Position numbers and translations under genes: made by a program
The notes under the pieces: generated by a model
Told to the model about the DNA's origin: nothing
Database searches by the model: none
The model's input: only the letters and a program-made list of their open reading frames with translations
Assembly (NCBI GenBank): GCA_017694495.1
Contig: JADIMU010000018.1
Coordinates: forward strand, 1-32,504
Reading direction: 5' to 3'
DNA from: Candidatus Aphodenecus pullistercoris
GTDB lineage: Bacteria; Spirochaetota; Spirochaetia; Sphaerochaetales; Sphaerochaetaceae
DNA length: 32,504 nt
In this document: positions 15,624 through 25,517 of the stretch, piece after piece
How positions within the stretch are numbered: the first letter of the stretch is position 1
How the letters are laid out: every line of letters starts with the position of its first letter

Positions 15624-17219
15624 ATGGCAGAAAGAGTCTATGTGTTCGACACGACGCTGAGGGATGGTGAGCAGGCCCCTGGCTATTCCATGAATCTGGA
15701 TGAGAAGATCAAGATGGCCAAGGCGCTCGAAGCCCTGGGCGTCGACATCATCGAGGCGGGCTTCGCCATCTCCTCCCCAGGGGATTTCGAGTCCGTCAAG
15801 GCCATCGCCGAGAGCGTCGAGAACGTCGTCGTCGCCTCTCTGGCGAGGGCCCTGAAGAAGGACATCGACGCCGCCTGGAATGCGGTCAAGGGGGCGCGCC
15901 GCCCCCGCATCCACCTCTTCCTCGCCACGAGCGACCTCCATCTGGAGTACAAGCTCAAGATGACGAGGGCGGAGGCGCTGGAACGCATCCGCGAGAACGT
16001 CACCTATGCGCGCAGCCTATGCGACGACATCGAGTTCAGCCTCGAGGACGCCTCGCGTACCGACCTGGACTACATGTGCCGCGTCGTCGAGACGGCCATC
16101 GAGTGCGGGGCGACGACTGTCAACCTGCCCGACACGGTCGGCTACGCGACCCCTGACGAGATCAGCCGCATGGTCCACTACGTGCGTGACCACGTGCCCA
16201 ACATCGACAAGGCCATCATAAGCATGCACAACCATGACGACCTGGGTCTGGCCGTGGCAAACACGATCAGCGGCATCGAGGCCGGAGCCCGCCAGGTCGA
16301 GTGCACCCTGTGCGGCATCGGAGAGAGGGCGGGCAACGCCGCCCTCGAGGAGATCGCGATGATCCTCAAGACCCGTCAGGACCACCTGCCGTACGAGACG
16401 GGCATTGTGACGACTGAGATCACCCGCGCCTCACGCCTGCTGGCGACCACGACAGGCATCAAGCCCTATCCGAGCAAGGCCATCGTCGGCGCCAACGCCT
16501 TCGCCCACGAGTCCGGCATCCATCAGCATGGCATGATGGCCAACAGCCAGACCTACGAGATCATGACGCCAGAGAGCGTCGGCGTGAGCCAGACGAGCCT
16601 CGTGCTTGGCAAGCACTCCGGCCAGCACGCCTTCTCAAAGAAGCTCGTCGAGCTGGGCTACAGCGTGGGCAAGGAGGACGAGGACAGGCTCTTTGCCGAG
16701 TTCAAGCGGACCTGCGACCGCAAGAAGACGATCACGGACCGCGACATCATCGCCCTGGTCGAGAGCACGGAGGAGAAGGAGTCCCAGATCTGGACCCTCG
16801 AGTCCTTCGTCGTCAACAGCGGCAACCATATGGACTCCACTGCGTGCATCAGCCTGAAGAAGGACGGCAAGGTCTACAAGGATGTCGCCATCGGCACCGG
16901 ACCGGTCTACGCCTCCCTCAGGGCCGTCGAGAAGATCATCCGCCATCCCTTCAGCCTGGACGACTACCAGCTGTCCGCCGTCACGGAGCACCGCGACGCC
17001 CTCGGAGAGGTCCTGGTCAAGGTCTCCGACGCCAGCGGCACCTACCGTGGACGCGGCGTGAGCACCGATGTCATCGAGGCGAGCATCCTCTCGACGCTGG
17101 CGGCGGTCAACCGCATGCTCTCCGGCGCAAAGGGGACGATGGGGCAGGGCCAGAGCGCCAGCGCGATGAGCTTCGAGAACGACATGCTCACCGGCCACAC
17201 GGACAAGTCGGAGGCCTGA
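15624..17219 (+). CDS. leuA: 2-isopropylmalate synthase
   Basis: This 531-residue enzyme condenses acetyl-CoA with 2-oxoisovalerate, the first step of leucine synthesis. The catalytic TIM barrel starts with DTTLRDGEQAPGYSM (R13, D14) and has the metal ligands H202 and H204 in SMHNHDDLGL and N238 in GERAGNAALEE. The second signature region is HESGIHQHGMM. The C-terminal part from about residue 385 is the LeuA regulatory domain (DASGTYRGRGVSTDVIEASI-type strands), which normally binds leucine for feedback inhibition. The length fits the long bacterial form. AAAAGGAGG lies just before the ATG. The stop overlaps the next start by one base (TGATG). Confidence 0.96.
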   Translation: MAERVYVFDTTLRDGEQAPGYSMNLDEKIKMAKALEALGVDIIEAGFAISSPGDFESVKAIAESVENVVVASLARALKKDIDAAWNAVKGARRPRIHLFLATSDLHLEYKLKMTRAEALERIRENVTYARSLCDDIEFSLEDASRTDLDYMCRVVETAIECGATTVNLPDTVGYATPDEISRMVHYVRDHVPNIDKAIISMHNHDDLGLAVANTISGIEAGARQVECTLCGIGERAGNAALEEIAMILKTRQDHLPYETGIVTTEITRASRLLATTTGIKPYPSKAIVGANAFAHESGIHQHGMMANSQTYEIMTPESVGVSQTSLVLGKHSGQHAFSKKLVELGYSVGKEDEDRLFAEFKRTCDRKKTITDRDIIALVESTEEKESQIWTLESFVVNSGNHMDSTACISLKKDGKVYKDVAIGTGPVYASLRAVEKIIRHPFSLDDYQLSAVTEHRDALGEVLVKVSDASGTYRGRGVSTDVIEASILSTLAAVNRMLSGAKGTMGQGQSASAMSFENDMLTGHTDKSEA

Positions 17220-18805
17220 TGGAAAGGCGTGTCGCGATCTTCGACTCGACCTTGCGCGACGGCAGCCAGGGCGAGGGGCTGAGCTTCTCCGTCGACGACA
17301 AGCTGCGCATCGTCCAGCTGCTGGACGAGCTGGGCGTCGCCTACATCGAGGCGGGCAATCCTGCAAGCAATGTGAAGGATTTGTCCTTCTTCCAGCGCCT
17401 GGGCTCGCTGAGCCTGCGCACTTCCCAGGTCGTCGCCTTCGGCTCGACCCGCCGGGCGGGAATCAGCTGCGACGAGGACAGGAACCTCCAGTCCCTGGCC
17501 TCCTGTCCCGTGGATGTCGTCGCCATCTTCGGCAAGTGCTGGACCTTCCAGGTCACGGACATCCTGCGCATCAGCCTGGAGGAGAACCTCGAGCTGATCC
17601 GCTCCTCCGTCGCCTGGCTCGTAGGCAAGGGCAAGAGGGTCTTCTTCGACGCCGAGCATTTCTTCGACGGCTGGAAGGAGGACAGGGACTATGCCATGCG
17701 CTGCCTGGAGGCGGCGAAAGAGGCGGGAGCCGAGGTCCTCGTGCTGTGCGAGACGAGGGGAGGACGCCTTCCCGACGAGGTCGAGGAGGCTGTGCGCGAC
17801 GTCGTCGCCACCTTCCCTGAAGACGGCATCGCCATCCACGCCCACAACGACTCGGGCTGTGCCGTCGCCAGCTCCCTTGCGGCCGTGAAGGCTGGGGCCA
17901 GCCAGGTCCAGGGGACGCTGCTTGGCATCGGGGAGCGCTGCGGCAACGCCGCCCTGAGCACCCTGATCGCCGACCTGGAGCTGAAGATGGGCATCAGGTG
18001 CATCTCCGGCCGGCTGGAGCAGCTGGGGGGAATATGCAAGGCTGTGGCCGCGCTGTGCAACATCAACATCGCGCCGCGCAGTCCCTACATAGGAGCTTCC
18101 GCCTTCGCCCACAAGGGAGGGATGCACATCGACGGTGTCCTCAAGGACCCGAAGAGCTTCGAGCATGTGAGGCCCGAGCTCGTCGGCTCGAGCCGCCGCC
18201 TCCTGATGAGCGAGGTCGCAGGACGGGCCCTCCTGATGCGCCGCATCGAGGCGGTCATGCCAGGTCTGGGCAAGGACAGCGAGCCTGTGGTCGCGCTCAC
18301 CGAGCTGTTGAAGGCGAAGGAGGCGGAGGGCTACCAGTACGAGGGCGCCGAGAACAGCTTCGACGTCCTGATCTACAAGGAGCTCTTCCACAGCGAGCCC
18401 TTCTTCACCTTGATCCACTACCAGACGATAGGCTCGCTTCCCTACGCCGATCCCGGCAGCGGAGCCAGCCATACGGCCCTGGTCAAGGCGAGCGTCAGGG
18501 GCGAGAGCGCCATCGCCGCCGCCGAGGGCAGGGGACCTGTGAACGCCCTGGACAAGGCCCTTCGCGGCGTCCTGGAGCAGTTCTACCCCTCGCTCAGGAC
18601 GGTCCACCTCGTCGACTACAAGGTCCGCGTCCTGGATGGGGCCGACGCTACGGCCAGCCGTGTGCGCGTCCTGATCGACTCCTCGGACGGCCAGGACTCC
18701 TGGTCGACGATAGGCGTCAGCAGCGACATCATCAAGGCCAGCTTCCTGGCCTTGTCGGACAGTATGGAGTACAAACTCTTCAAAGATAGGAACAGAAGGA
18801 GATGA
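17219..18805 (+). CDS. cimA: (R)-citramalate synthase
   Basis: This is a 528-residue relative of LeuA, in the group that condenses pyruvate with acetyl-CoA to citramalate, the threonine-independent entry to isoleucine. The CimA-type start is [17 protein letters not shown] (R13, D14). Metal ligands H207 and H209 lie in [14 protein letters not shown], followed by [11 protein letters not shown] and the [12 protein letters not shown] signature. A C-terminal regulatory domain follows ([14 protein letters not shown], then [14 protein letters not shown]). One oddity is that the barrel motif usually read as CDTNGG is CETRGG (177-182) here. Downstream citramalate is processed by LeuCD and LeuB, encoded next to it. 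No threonine deaminase gene is in the window, consistent with this route. The ATG overlaps the leuA stop by one base. Confidence 0.92.
   Translation: MERRVAIFDSTLRDGSQGEGLSFSVDDKLRIVQLLDELGVAYIEAGNPASNVKDLSFFQRLGSLSLRTSQVVAFGSTRRAGISCDEDRNLQSLASCPVDVVAIFGKCWTFQVTDILRISLEENLELIRSSVAWLVGKGKRVFFDAEHFFDGWKEDRDYAMRCLEAAKEAGAEVLVLCETRGGRLPDEVEEAVRDVVATFPEDGIAIHAHNDSGCAVASSLAAVKAGASQVQGTLLGIGERCGNAALSTLIADLELKMGIRCISGRLEQLGGICKAVAALCNINIAPRSPYIGASAFAHKGGMHIDGVLKDPKSFEHVRPELVGSSRRLLMSEVAGRALLMRRIEAVMPGLGKDSEPVVALTELLKAKEAEGYQYEGAENSFDVLIYKELFHSEPFFTLIHYQTIGSLPYADPGSGASHTALVKASVRGESAIAAAEGRGPVNALDKALRGVLEQFYPSLRTVHLVDYKVRVLDGADATASRVRVLIDSSDGQDSWSTIGVSSDIIKASFLALSDSMEYKLFKDRNRRR
18796..18801 (+). promoter_or_regulatory. 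Shine-Dalgarno site deciding the leuC start
   Basis: AAGGAG ends directly before ATG 18802 (no spacer) but six bases before the in-frame ATG 18808, so 18808 is the better start. A third ATG at 18817 has GGGAGG only one base away. Confidence 0.6.
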
Positions 18806-18807
18806 GA

Positions 18808-20088
18808 ATGGGAGGAATGACATCCACCGAGAAGATTCTGGCCCGCGCCGCCGGCCTTGAGGCCGTCCATGCGGGACAGCTCATAATGGCGGACCTGGAC
18901 CTCGTGCTTGGCAACGACATCACAAGTCCGGTCGCGATCGCCGAGTTCGAGAAGTTCGGCCTGGACCATGTCTTCGACAAGGACCGCGTGGCCCTCGTGC
19001 CGGACCACTTCGCGCCGAACAAGGACATCAAGGCTGCGACGCAGTGCAAGTGCGTGCGCACCTTCGCCCGCAGGATGGACATCACGAACTACTTCGAGGT
19101 GGGCCAGATGGGCGTCGAGCACGCCCTGCTGCCGGAGAAGGGCCTGGTGAGCGCCGGGGACGTCGTCATCGGAGCCGACAGCCACACGTGCACCTACGGA
19201 GCCCTCGGCGCCTTCTCGACCGGCGTCGGCTCGACCGACATGGCCGCCGGAATGGCGACGGGCAAGGCCTGGTTCAAGGTGCCCTCGGCGATCAGGTTCA
19301 ACCTCACCGGCTCCCTGAGGCCCTACGTCTCGGGCAAGGACCTCATCCTCCACATCATAGGCATGATCGGCGTCGACGGCGCCCTCTACAGAACGATGGA
19401 GTTCTCTGGTCCCGGCGTCGCCTCCCTCTCGATGGACGACCGCTTCACCATATGCAACATGGCCATCGAGGCCGGTGGCAAGAACGGCATCTTCCCCGTC
19501 GATGAGCAGACGCTGGCCTACCTGAAAGCCAGCGGCGCGAAGGAGCCGAGGATCTACGAGAGCGATCCGGACGCCAGCTATGAGCGCGTCATCGACATCG
19601 ACCTGTCGACGATAGAGAGCACTGTCGCCTTCCCCCATCTGCCTTCGAACACAAGGACGATAGGCGAGTGCGGCCACGTCGAGATCGACCAGGTCGTCAT
19701 CGGCAGCTGCACGAACGGCCGCATCAGCGACCTGCGCCAGGCGGCTGACATCCTCCGTGGCCGCCATGTCGCCGAAGGCCTGAGGTGCCTCATCATACCG
19801 GCGACGCAGAAGATCTGGCGCCAGGCGATGGACGAGGGCCTCTTCGACATCTTCATGGATGCCGGCTGCGTCATAAGCACGCCGACATGCGGACCTTGTC
19901 TTGGCGGCTACATGGGCATCCTGGCCGAGGGTGAGCGCTGCGTGTCGACGACGAACCGCAACTTCGTCGGCCGCATGGGCCATGTGGGCAGCGAGGTCTA
20001 TCTTGCCAGCCCGGCGGTCGCCGCGGCTTCTGCCGTGGCCGGATGCATCGCCGACCCGGCGGCTCTGGAGAAAGGAGGAGAGAGATGA
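18808..20088 (+). CDS. leuC: 3-isopropylmalate dehydratase large subunit
   Basis: This is the 426-residue aconitase-family subunit holding the [4Fe-4S] cluster. Ligands are C301 ([12 protein letters not shown]), C361 and C364 ([10 protein letters not shown]). Other signatures are [20 protein letters not shown] (124-143) and the N-terminal [13 protein letters not shown]. With LeuD it isomerises 2-isopropylmalate to 3-isopropylmalate. In this operon it must also isomerise citramalate through citraconate to methylmalate. The form is the short type found in archaea and many anaerobes, with LeuCD separate. The start is chosen by the ribosome site. ATG 18802, overlapping the cimA stop, would add two residues. 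The stop overlaps the leuD start by four bases. Confidence 0.95.
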   Translation: MGGMTSTEKILARAAGLEAVHAGQLIMADLDLVLGNDITSPVAIAEFEKFGLDHVFDKDRVALVPDHFAPNKDIKAATQCKCVRTFARRMDITNYFEVGQMGVEHALLPEKGLVSAGDVVIGADSHTCTYGALGAFSTGVGSTDMAAGMATGKAWFKVPSAIRFNLTGSLRPYVSGKDLILHIIGMIGVDGALYRTMEFSGPGVASLSMDDRFTICNMAIEAGGKNGIFPVDEQTLAYLKASGAKEPRIYESDPDASYERVIDIDLSTIESTVAFPHLPSNTRTIGECGHVEIDQVVIGSCTNGRISDLRQAADILRGRHVAEGLRCLIIPATQKIWRQAMDEGLFDIFMDAGCVISTPTCGPCLGGYMGILAEGERCVSTTNRNFVGRMGHVGSEVYLASPAVAAASAVAGCIADPAALEKGGER

Positions 20089-20579
20089 AAGCACACGGAA
20101 GCGTCTTCAGGTACTACGACAACGTCGACACTGACGTCATCATCCCGGCCCGCTATCTGAACACCTCGAGCGCCGCCGAGCTTGCCTCCCATTGCATGGA
20201 GGACATCGACAAGGACTTCGTCAAGAAGGTCCGTAAGGGCGACATCATCGTGGCGGGGGCCAACTTCGGCTGCGGCTCGAGCCGCGAGCACGCACCTCTG
20301 GCCATCCGCGAGAGCGGGGTCGGCTGCGTCATCGCATCGAGCTTTGCGCGCATCTTCTACCGCAACTCGATCAACATCGGCCTGCCCATCCTCGAGTGTC
20401 CTGAGGCCAGCCGCCGCATCAAGGCCGGCGACGAGGTGGAGGTCGACTTCGACAGCGGCCTGATCCACGACCTCACAAGTGGTGAGAGCTTCAAGGCAGA
20501 ACCCTTCCCGCCCTTCATGCAGGAGATCATCAAGGCGGGCGGTCTGGTCGAATACCTCAAGAAGGAGGAGGGAAGATGA
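20085..20579 (+). CDS. leuD: 3-isopropylmalate dehydratase small subunit
   Basis: This 164-residue swivel-domain subunit completes the LeuCD isomerase. The N-terminus reads [17 protein letters not shown] and the substrate loop [14 protein letters not shown] (61-74) carries the conserved [27 protein letters not shown] follows, as in all LeuD and aconitase swivel domains. The start is ATG 20085, overlapping the leuC stop (ATGA) with AAAGGAGG upstream. The upstream in-frame ATG at 20043 lies inside leuC and is not needed. The stop overlaps leuB by four bases. Confidence 0.96.
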   Translation: MKAHGSVFRYYDNVDTDVIIPARYLNTSSAAELASHCMEDIDKDFVKKVRKGDIIVAGANFGCGSSREHAPLAIRESGVGCVIASSFARIFYRNSINIGLPILECPEASRRIKAGDEVEVDFDSGLIHDLTSGESFKAEPFPPFMQEIIKAGGLVEYLKKEEGR

Positions 20580-21643
20580 AACTCGAGATCGCATTGATTC
20601 CCGGCGACGGCATCGGACCCGACATCGTCCGCGAGGCCGTCAAGGTGCTCCAGACCGTCTGCGACAAGGCTGGGCACAGTCTGAAGACGAAGAGCCTGCT
20701 TGCCGGTGGCGCCGCCATCGACGCGACAGGAAAGCCGCTGCCTGAGGAGACCCTTGAGGAGGCCAAGGCCTCCCAGAGCGTCCTCCTGGGCGCAGTCGGT
20801 GGCCCGAAATGGGATGCCGTGCCCGGCGAGCTCAGGCCGGAGAAGGCCCTCCTGGGACTGCGTGGGGGCCTGGGCCTCTTCTGCAACCTCCGCCCGGCGC
20901 TGCTCTACAGCCAGCTCGCCGACGCCTGCCCGCTGAGGCGGGAGAGCGTCGAGGGCGGTCTGGACATCATGGTCGTGCGCGAGCTCACCGGAGGCATCTA
21001 CTTCGGCGAGCGTGGACGCACTGCAGATGGCGCCTACGACACGATGAGCTACACTAAGGGCGAGGTCGAGCGCATCGCACGCAAGGCCTTCGAGATTGCG
21101 ATGAAGCGTTCGAAGAGGCTGACGAGCGTCGACAAGGCCAACATCCTCGAGACGAGCCGCCTGTGGAGGGCGACGGTGGACGAGGTCGCGCGCGACTATC
21201 CCGAGGTGGCCGTCAACCACCTCTACGTCGACAACGCCGCCATGCAGCTCGTGCGCAATCCCCGCCAGTTCGACGTCATCCTCACCGAGAACATGTTCGG
21301 CGACATCCTCTCCGACGAGGCGAGCATGGTCACAGGTTCGATCGGCATGCTTCCCTCGGCCTCGCTGAGGGCTGACTCCTTCGGCATGTACGAGCCCATC
21401 CACGGCTCGGCTCCCGACATCGCGGGACAGGACAAGGCCAACCCTCTGGCGACCGTCCTCTCCGTGGCCATGATGCTGCGCTACAGCCTGGGCATGGGCG
21501 AGGAGGCCAGCCTTGTGGAGAAGGCTGTCGACAAGGTCCTCGACGAGGGTCTGAGGACGGCCGACATCTACACTGAAGGCACGAAGCTGTGTGGAACCAG
21601 GGCCATGGGGGACGCTCTCGTCCAGGCCGTCAAGGAGGCCTGA
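20576..21643 (+). CDS. leuB: 3-isopropylmalate dehydrogenase
   Basis: This 355-residue enzyme oxidises and decarboxylates 3-isopropylmalate to 2-oxoisocaproate with NAD+. It can also serve methylmalate in the citramalate route. Signatures are [14 protein letters not shown] at the start, [34 protein letters not shown] with the substrate arginine, and [14 protein letters not shown]. The metal-binding [19 protein letters not shown] and the NAD-binding [20 protein letters not shown] follow. All are typical of LeuB rather than isocitrate dehydrogenase. The ATG overlaps the leuD stop (ATGA) and has GGAGGAGGGA upstream. Confidence 0.97.
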   Translation: MKLEIALIPGDGIGPDIVREAVKVLQTVCDKAGHSLKTKSLLAGGAAIDATGKPLPEETLEEAKASQSVLLGAVGGPKWDAVPGELRPEKALLGLRGGLGLFCNLRPALLYSQLADACPLRRESVEGGLDIMVVRELTGGIYFGERGRTADGAYDTMSYTKGEVERIARKAFEIAMKRSKRLTSVDKANILETSRLWRATVDEVARDYPEVAVNHLYVDNAAMQLVRNPRQFDVILTENMFGDILSDEASMVTGSIGMLPSASLRADSFGMYEPIHGSAPDIAGQDKANPLATVLSVAMMLRYSLGMGEEASLVEKAVDKVLDEGLRTADIYTEGTKLCGTRAMGDALVQAVKEA

Positions 21644-21644
21644 G

Positions 21645-23315
21645 ATGAGGAGCGATGTGATGATGAGGGGCGTCGAGAGGGCGCCCAACCGCTCCCTGAT
21701 GAAGGCCCTCGGCTGGAGTGAGAGGGAGATGGACATGCCAGTGATAGGCATCGTCAGCGGCCAGAACGAGATCATCCCGGGCCACGTCCAGATCCAGCGG
21801 ATCGTCGACGCCGTAAAGGCGGGCGTGAGGGAGGCGGGTGGAAATCCCGTCACCTTCCCCGTGATCGGAGTGTGTGACGGAATCGCCATGGGCCACCAGG
21901 GCATGAAGTACTCCCTGTGCTCCAGGGAGCTGATCGCAGACAGCATCGAGGTCATGGCCCAGGCCCATCCCTTCGACGCCCTCGTCATGGTCCCCAACTG
22001 CGACAAGATCGTGCCTGGCATGCTCATGGCGGCATGCCGGCTCAACCTGCCCACCGTCTTCATCTCCGGCGGCCCCATGCTCTCGGGCCACATCAAGGGG
22101 GTGAAGGACCGCAGCTTCTCACTATCCTCGATGTTCGAGGCCGTGGGCCGCTACAAGGCCGGCACGATGGACGAGGCCGAGCTCAAGGTCTGGGAGGACA
22201 GCGTCTGTCCGACATGCGGCTCATGCTCCGGCATGTATACGGCCAACAGCATGAACTGCCTTTGCGAGGCGATCGGAATCGCCTTGCCCGGCAACGGGAC
22301 GGTGCCCGCCGTCTACGCCGAGCGCGAGAGGCTGGCCAAGGAGGCAGGCTACGCCATCATGGACATGCTCAGGAATGGAGTGAGGGCCCGCGACATACTG
22401 ACGAAGGACGCCTTCTGGAATGCGCTGACCGTCGACATGGCCCTCGGCTGCTCGACGAACACGATGCTCCATCTGCCGGCCATCGCCCACAGCGCTGGAG
22501 TCGAGCTGGACATCTGGGACGCCAACGAGCTCAGCTCGAGGACGCCCAACCTCTGCCACCTGGCTCCGGCGGGACCGGCCCACATCGAGGACCTCTACCA
22601 GGCGGGCGGCATCATGGCCGTGATGAAGGAGCTTGACAAGAAGGGCCTTCTGAAGCGTGACCTCATGACGGTGACGGGGCACAGCATAGGCGAGAACTAC
22701 GCCGATGCGACCAACTGGAACGAGGAGGTCATAAGGCCGGTCGACAGGCCCTACGACCAGACGGGCGGCATCGCAGTCCTGAAGGGCAACCTCGCTCCCG
22801 AGGGCGCCGTCGTCAAGCGTTCCGCCGTCGCGCCCGAGATGCTGGTCCACCGTGGTCCTGCCCGCGTCTTCGACAGCGAGGAGGAGGCCATAGCGGCCAT
22901 CTACGAGCGGCGCATCGTCAAGGGCGACGTCGTCGTCATCCGCTACGAGGGACCCAAGGGCGGGCCCGGCATGAGGGAGATGCTCAACCCGACCTCCGCC
23001 ATAGCCGGAATGGGACTGGACAAGGATGTGGCATTGATCACGGACGGACGCTTCTCCGGAGCGACCCGTGGCGCCTCGATCGGCCATGTATGTCCGGAGG
23101 CCGCCGCCGGTGGCCTGATCGCTCTGGTCGAGGATGGCGACATCATAGAGATAGACATCCCCGCATGCCGCCTCAGCCTGTGCGTCGACGAGAAGACGCT
23201 GGCTGACAGGAAGGCCAATTTCAAGGCGAGGGTGAACGAGTGTACCGGCTACCTGAAGCGCTACCGCGACAACGTCACGAGCGCGAGCAGGGGAGCCGTC
23301 TTCAAGGAGGATTGA
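21645..23315 (+). CDS. ilvD: Dihydroxy-acid dehydratase
   Basis: This 556-residue iron-sulfur enzyme makes 2-oxoisovalerate and 2-oxo-3-methylvalerate from the IlvC products. The cluster and metal residues are visible: C77-D78 ([16 protein letters not shown]), C119 with D120-K121 ([12 protein letters not shown]), and C191 and C194 ([17 protein letters not shown]). The C-terminal half has the [12 protein letters not shown] and [16 protein letters not shown] signatures. The start is ATG 21645, two bases after the leuB stop. AAGGAGG lies six bases upstream, which outweighs an in-frame ATG at 21591 inside leuB. The stop is directly followed by the TTG start of ilvB. Confidence 0.97.
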   Translation: MRSDVMMRGVERAPNRSLMKALGWSEREMDMPVIGIVSGQNEIIPGHVQIQRIVDAVKAGVREAGGNPVTFPVIGVCDGIAMGHQGMKYSLCSRELIADSIEVMAQAHPFDALVMVPNCDKIVPGMLMAACRLNLPTVFISGGPMLSGHIKGVKDRSFSLSSMFEAVGRYKAGTMDEAELKVWEDSVCPTCGSCSGMYTANSMNCLCEAIGIALPGNGTVPAVYAERERLAKEAGYAIMDMLRNGVRARDILTKDAFWNALTVDMALGCSTNTMLHLPAIAHSAGVELDIWDANELSSRTPNLCHLAPAGPAHIEDLYQAGGIMAVMKELDKKGLLKRDLMTVTGHSIGENYADATNWNEEVIRPVDRPYDQTGGIAVLKGNLAPEGAVVKRSAVAPEMLVHRGPARVFDSEEEAIAAIYERRIVKGDVVVIRYEGPKGGPGMREMLNPTSAIAGMGLDKDVALITDGRFSGATRGASIGHVCPEAAAGGLIALVEDGDIIEIDIPACRLSLCVDEKTLADRKANFKARVNECTGYLKRYRDNVTSASRGAVFKED

Positions 23316-25001
23316 TTGACTCTCACAGGTGCTCATGCAATCATGGAAGTGCTCAAGGAGCAGGGCGTCGACCTGGTCTTCGGCTACCCCGGTGGACAGG
23401 TAATACCATTGTATGACGCCCTCTATGAGCAGAAGGGCAGGATCAGACACATCCCGACGGCGCACGAGCAGGGCGCGAGCCACGCCGCCGACGGCTATGC
23501 CCGCTCGACGGGCAAGGTCGGCGTGTGCATCGCGACCTCCGGTCCCGGTGCGACGAACCTGGTGACGGGACTCGCCACAGCCTACATGGACTCGTCTCCC
23601 GTCGTCGCGATCACGGGCAACGTCCCGATCAGCCTCCTGGGCAAGGACAGCTTCCAGGAGGTCGACATCACGGGCGTCACCATGCCTGTGACGAAGCACA
23701 ACTACATCGTCAAGCGCAGCGAGGATCTCGTCGACACCTTGCGCGAGGCCTTCCACATCGCACGCTCCGGCCGCCCCGGCCCCGTCCTCGTCGATGTTCC
23801 CAAGAACGTCCAGACGGAGATGGTCGAGTATGAGTACAGGGAGCCGCAGCCAGTATTGCGCGACACGAGCCGGCTGCGCCAGGAGGATCTGGAGAAGGCT
23901 GTGGAGATGCTCTCACAGTCCAGACGCCCGATGTGCTACATCGGAGGCGGAGTCGTCCGCTCAGATGCCAGTGGTGAGCTCATGACCTTCCTCGAGAAGA
24001 CGGACAGCGCAGTGTGCTCCTCCCTGATGGGTCTTGGTGCCGTCAGGGCCGACAGTCCACGTTTCACCGGCCTGGTCGGCATGCATGGCACGAAGCTGTC
24101 CAACATGGCGGTAAACGAATGCGACCTGCTCGTCGTCATCGGAGCCCGCTTCTCCGACAGGGTCATCAGCAAGGGCTCGACCTTCGCCCGCCAGGCGAGG
24201 ATACTCCAGCTCGACATCGATCCGGCCGAGTTCGACAAGAACGTCATAAGCAACCTCCATGTCGTCGGTGACGTCAGGGAGATCCTCAGCCGGCTGAACG
24301 CCATGCTCCCCGACGGTGCGGACCACAACGAGTGGCTCGAATGGGTCGCCGTCAACCGCCGCCGCTATCCGGTGAAGGTCACAAGCGAGTCGAGGAGGGC
24401 ACGCGAGATCATCCGCGCCCTGGACAAGGAGCTTGCCAGGATCGGGGACGCCTATGTGACGACCGAGGTCGGTCAGCACCAGATGTGGGCCGCCCAGTTC
24501 CTGAAGCACAGCCAGCCGAGGCACTTCATAACCTCCGGTGGTCTGGGCACGATGGGCTTCGGCACCGGAGCCTCGATCGGCACCCAGCTGGCCCATCCCG
24601 ACAGGAGGGTGTGCAACATCGCAGGTGACGGTTCCTTCCGCATGAACTGCAACGAGCTGGCGACGATAGCGCGCTACCGCCTGCCCATCGTCATCCTGGT
24701 CTTCAACAACCACTGTCTGGGCATGGTCCGCCAGTGGCAGACCCTCTTCTACGAGGGACACTACAGCGAGACCACGCTTGACACGCCCCTGGACTGGGTG
24801 ATGCTGGCGAACGCCTACGGAGTGGAAGGCATGAGGATGGGAAGGGACGACGACCCGGCCGCCGTCATCCATGAAGCCTTCAGCCGCAACCGTCCCGTAG
24901 TCGTCGACTGCGAGATTCCGATCGACGACAAGGTCCTGCCCATGGTCGCTCCCGGAGCCTCCATCGACGACATGATGGGCTTCGTCGAGGAGCCGATGTG
25001 A
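23316..25001 (+). CDS. ilvB: Acetolactate synthase large (catalytic) subunit
   Basis: This 561-residue thiamine-diphosphate and FAD enzyme joins two pyruvates, or pyruvate and 2-oxobutyrate. Visible are FGYPGGQVIPLYDAL at the start, catalytic E51 in AHEQGASHAADGYAR, and TSGPGATNLVTG. The C-terminal TPP motif runs from GDGSFRMN (437-444) to FNN (463-465), followed by MVRQWQTLFY. The start is TTG 23316, immediately after the ilvD stop, with AAGGAGG five bases upstream, and gives the usual N-terminus. It is the last gene of the operon, about 9 kb from its regulatory subunit ilvN, which is the first. Hairpins follow at 25010 and 25069. Confidence 0.97.
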   Translation: MTLTGAHAIMEVLKEQGVDLVFGYPGGQVIPLYDALYEQKGRIRHIPTAHEQGASHAADGYARSTGKVGVCIATSGPGATNLVTGLATAYMDSSPVVAITGNVPISLLGKDSFQEVDITGVTMPVTKHNYIVKRSEDLVDTLREAFHIARSGRPGPVLVDVPKNVQTEMVEYEYREPQPVLRDTSRLRQEDLEKAVEMLSQSRRPMCYIGGGVVRSDASGELMTFLEKTDSAVCSSLMGLGAVRADSPRFTGLVGMHGTKLSNMAVNECDLLVVIGARFSDRVISKGSTFARQARILQLDIDPAEFDKNVISNLHVVGDVREILSRLNAMLPDGADHNEWLEWVAVNRRRYPVKVTSESRRAREIIRALDKELARIGDAYVTTEVGQHQMWAAQFLKHSQPRHFITSGGLGTMGFGTGASIGTQLAHPDRRVCNIAGDGSFRMNCNELATIARYRLPIVILVFNNHCLGMVRQWQTLFYEGHYSETTLDTPLDWVMLANAYGVEGMRMGRDDDPAAVIHEAFSRNRPVVVDCEIPIDDKVLPMVAPGASIDDMMGFVEEPM

Positions 25002-25009
25002 GACCCGTG

Positions 25010-25046
25010 ATGGTCGTCCTTCCCTCTGTAGGCGAGGGACGACCAT
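25010..25046 (+). other. Hairpin after ilvB without a T-run
   Basis: ATGGTCGT (25010-25017) and CCCTC (25022-25026) pair with GAGGG (25034-25038) and ACGACCAT (25039-25046). That is 13 pairs with a four-base bulge and a seven-base loop. No run of T follows on either strand, so it is more likely an RNA-end stabiliser or pause site than a terminator. Confidence 0.55.
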
Positions 25047-25067
25047 AGCCTTGCAAGCGGCAAGGGA

Positions 25068-25109
25068 AGGGCATCCGGACGCTTCGGCTGAGGATGCCCT
25101 CCTGTTCTT
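25068..25109 (+). terminator. Probable terminator of the ilv-leu operon
   Basis: AGGGCATCC (25068-25076) pairs with GGATGCCCT (25092-25100), nine perfect pairs. The interior contains a GC-UUCG-GC mini-hairpin. A T-rich but broken tail follows (CCTGTTCTT). The tail is poor for a classical intrinsic terminator, so the call is tentative. Confidence 0.5.
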
Positions 25110-25173
25110 GACGGAAGGTTGAGAGCAGGGCTGAAGTGAAAAAGAGAGGCGTTGCCGATGGACGGTAGCCTCG

Positions 25174-25320
25174 TAATTAAAATGCGAAAGCCGCCCTAGA
25201 ATACGAGTGCAGGGCGGCTTGTCCCATAGTGGCAATGGTCATTGCACTGATGATGGGAATCCAGTTTCCAGAATGCCCGGATCTGCGATGTGGAACAGAT
25301 CCCTTCGCCTCATTTGGGGC
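25174..25320. ncRNA. Structured intergenic element, candidate non-coding RNA
   Basis: Four separate stem-loops follow one another. (A) AAGCCGCCCT 25188-25197 pairs with AGGGCGGCTT 25211-25220. (B) 25222-25258 has 14 pairs with bulges: TCCCAT/ATGGGA outside, AGTG-CAAT/ATTG-CACT inside. (C) GGATCTG 25279-25285 pairs with CAGATCC 25296-25302. (D) GCCTC 25307-25311 pairs with GGGGC 25316-25320. On the plus strand, TTGCCG (25152-25157) and TAATTA (25174-25179) could be a promoter starting at stem A. On the minus strand stem A followed by TTTCGCATTTT could be the terminator of an RNA starting near 25350. The strand is therefore open. No convincing protein frame lies here. Confidence 0.4.
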
Positions 25321-25360
25321 TGGAAGTGGAGGAAAGAATCGGTCCGGCCCTGAGTACGTG

Positions 25361-25388
25361 TTGACTTGACCTTGCAGTATGGTAGAAT
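25361..25388 (+). promoter_or_regulatory. Upstream promoter of the rpmF-acpP-rnc cluster
   Basis: TTGACT (25361-25366), 16 bases, TAGAAT (25383-25388). Transcription would start near 25395, about 120 bases before rpmF. Confidence 0.65.
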
Positions 25389-25439
25389 TGACCTGTTGGC
25401 AGAGATTGCATTCTCGTGACGAAAGCTTTTTGCACATTA

Positions 25440-25469
25440 TTGACCAAGGTAGGCCTTTGGGGGTAATAT
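25440..25469 (+). promoter_or_regulatory. Downstream promoter of the rpmF-acpP-rnc cluster
   Basis: TTGACC (25440-25445), 18 bases, TAATAT (25464-25469). Transcription would start near 25476 and give a short A/T-rich leader ending in the GAGAGG ribosome site (25504-25509) of rpmF. Confidence 0.6.
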
Positions 25470-25517
25470 CCGGAAAGTGTCTTGTTTCGAGATAACAATT
25501 TTTGAGAGGTTATAGTA

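Noticed and set aside
18802-18807. ATG 18802 as the leuC start (four-base overlap with cimA).
   Set aside because: The AAGGAG site touches this ATG without spacing but is six bases from ATG 18808. The difference is two residues.
17042-18823. Long open frames opposite the real genes (593 residues antisense to leuA/cimA, 579 residues antisense to leuB/ilvD, and similar).
   Set aside because: They lie opposite clearly identified enzymes, have repetitive Arg/Glu/Val/Gly-rich composition and no recognisable domain. Such frames are expected where third positions are G or C.
25177-25437. A minus-strand frame of 86 codons between ilvB and rpmF.
   Set aside because: It overlaps the stem-loops and both the -35 and -10 of the rpmF promoter, lacks a ribosome site, and shows no domain. 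The region looks like RNA structure and promoter.
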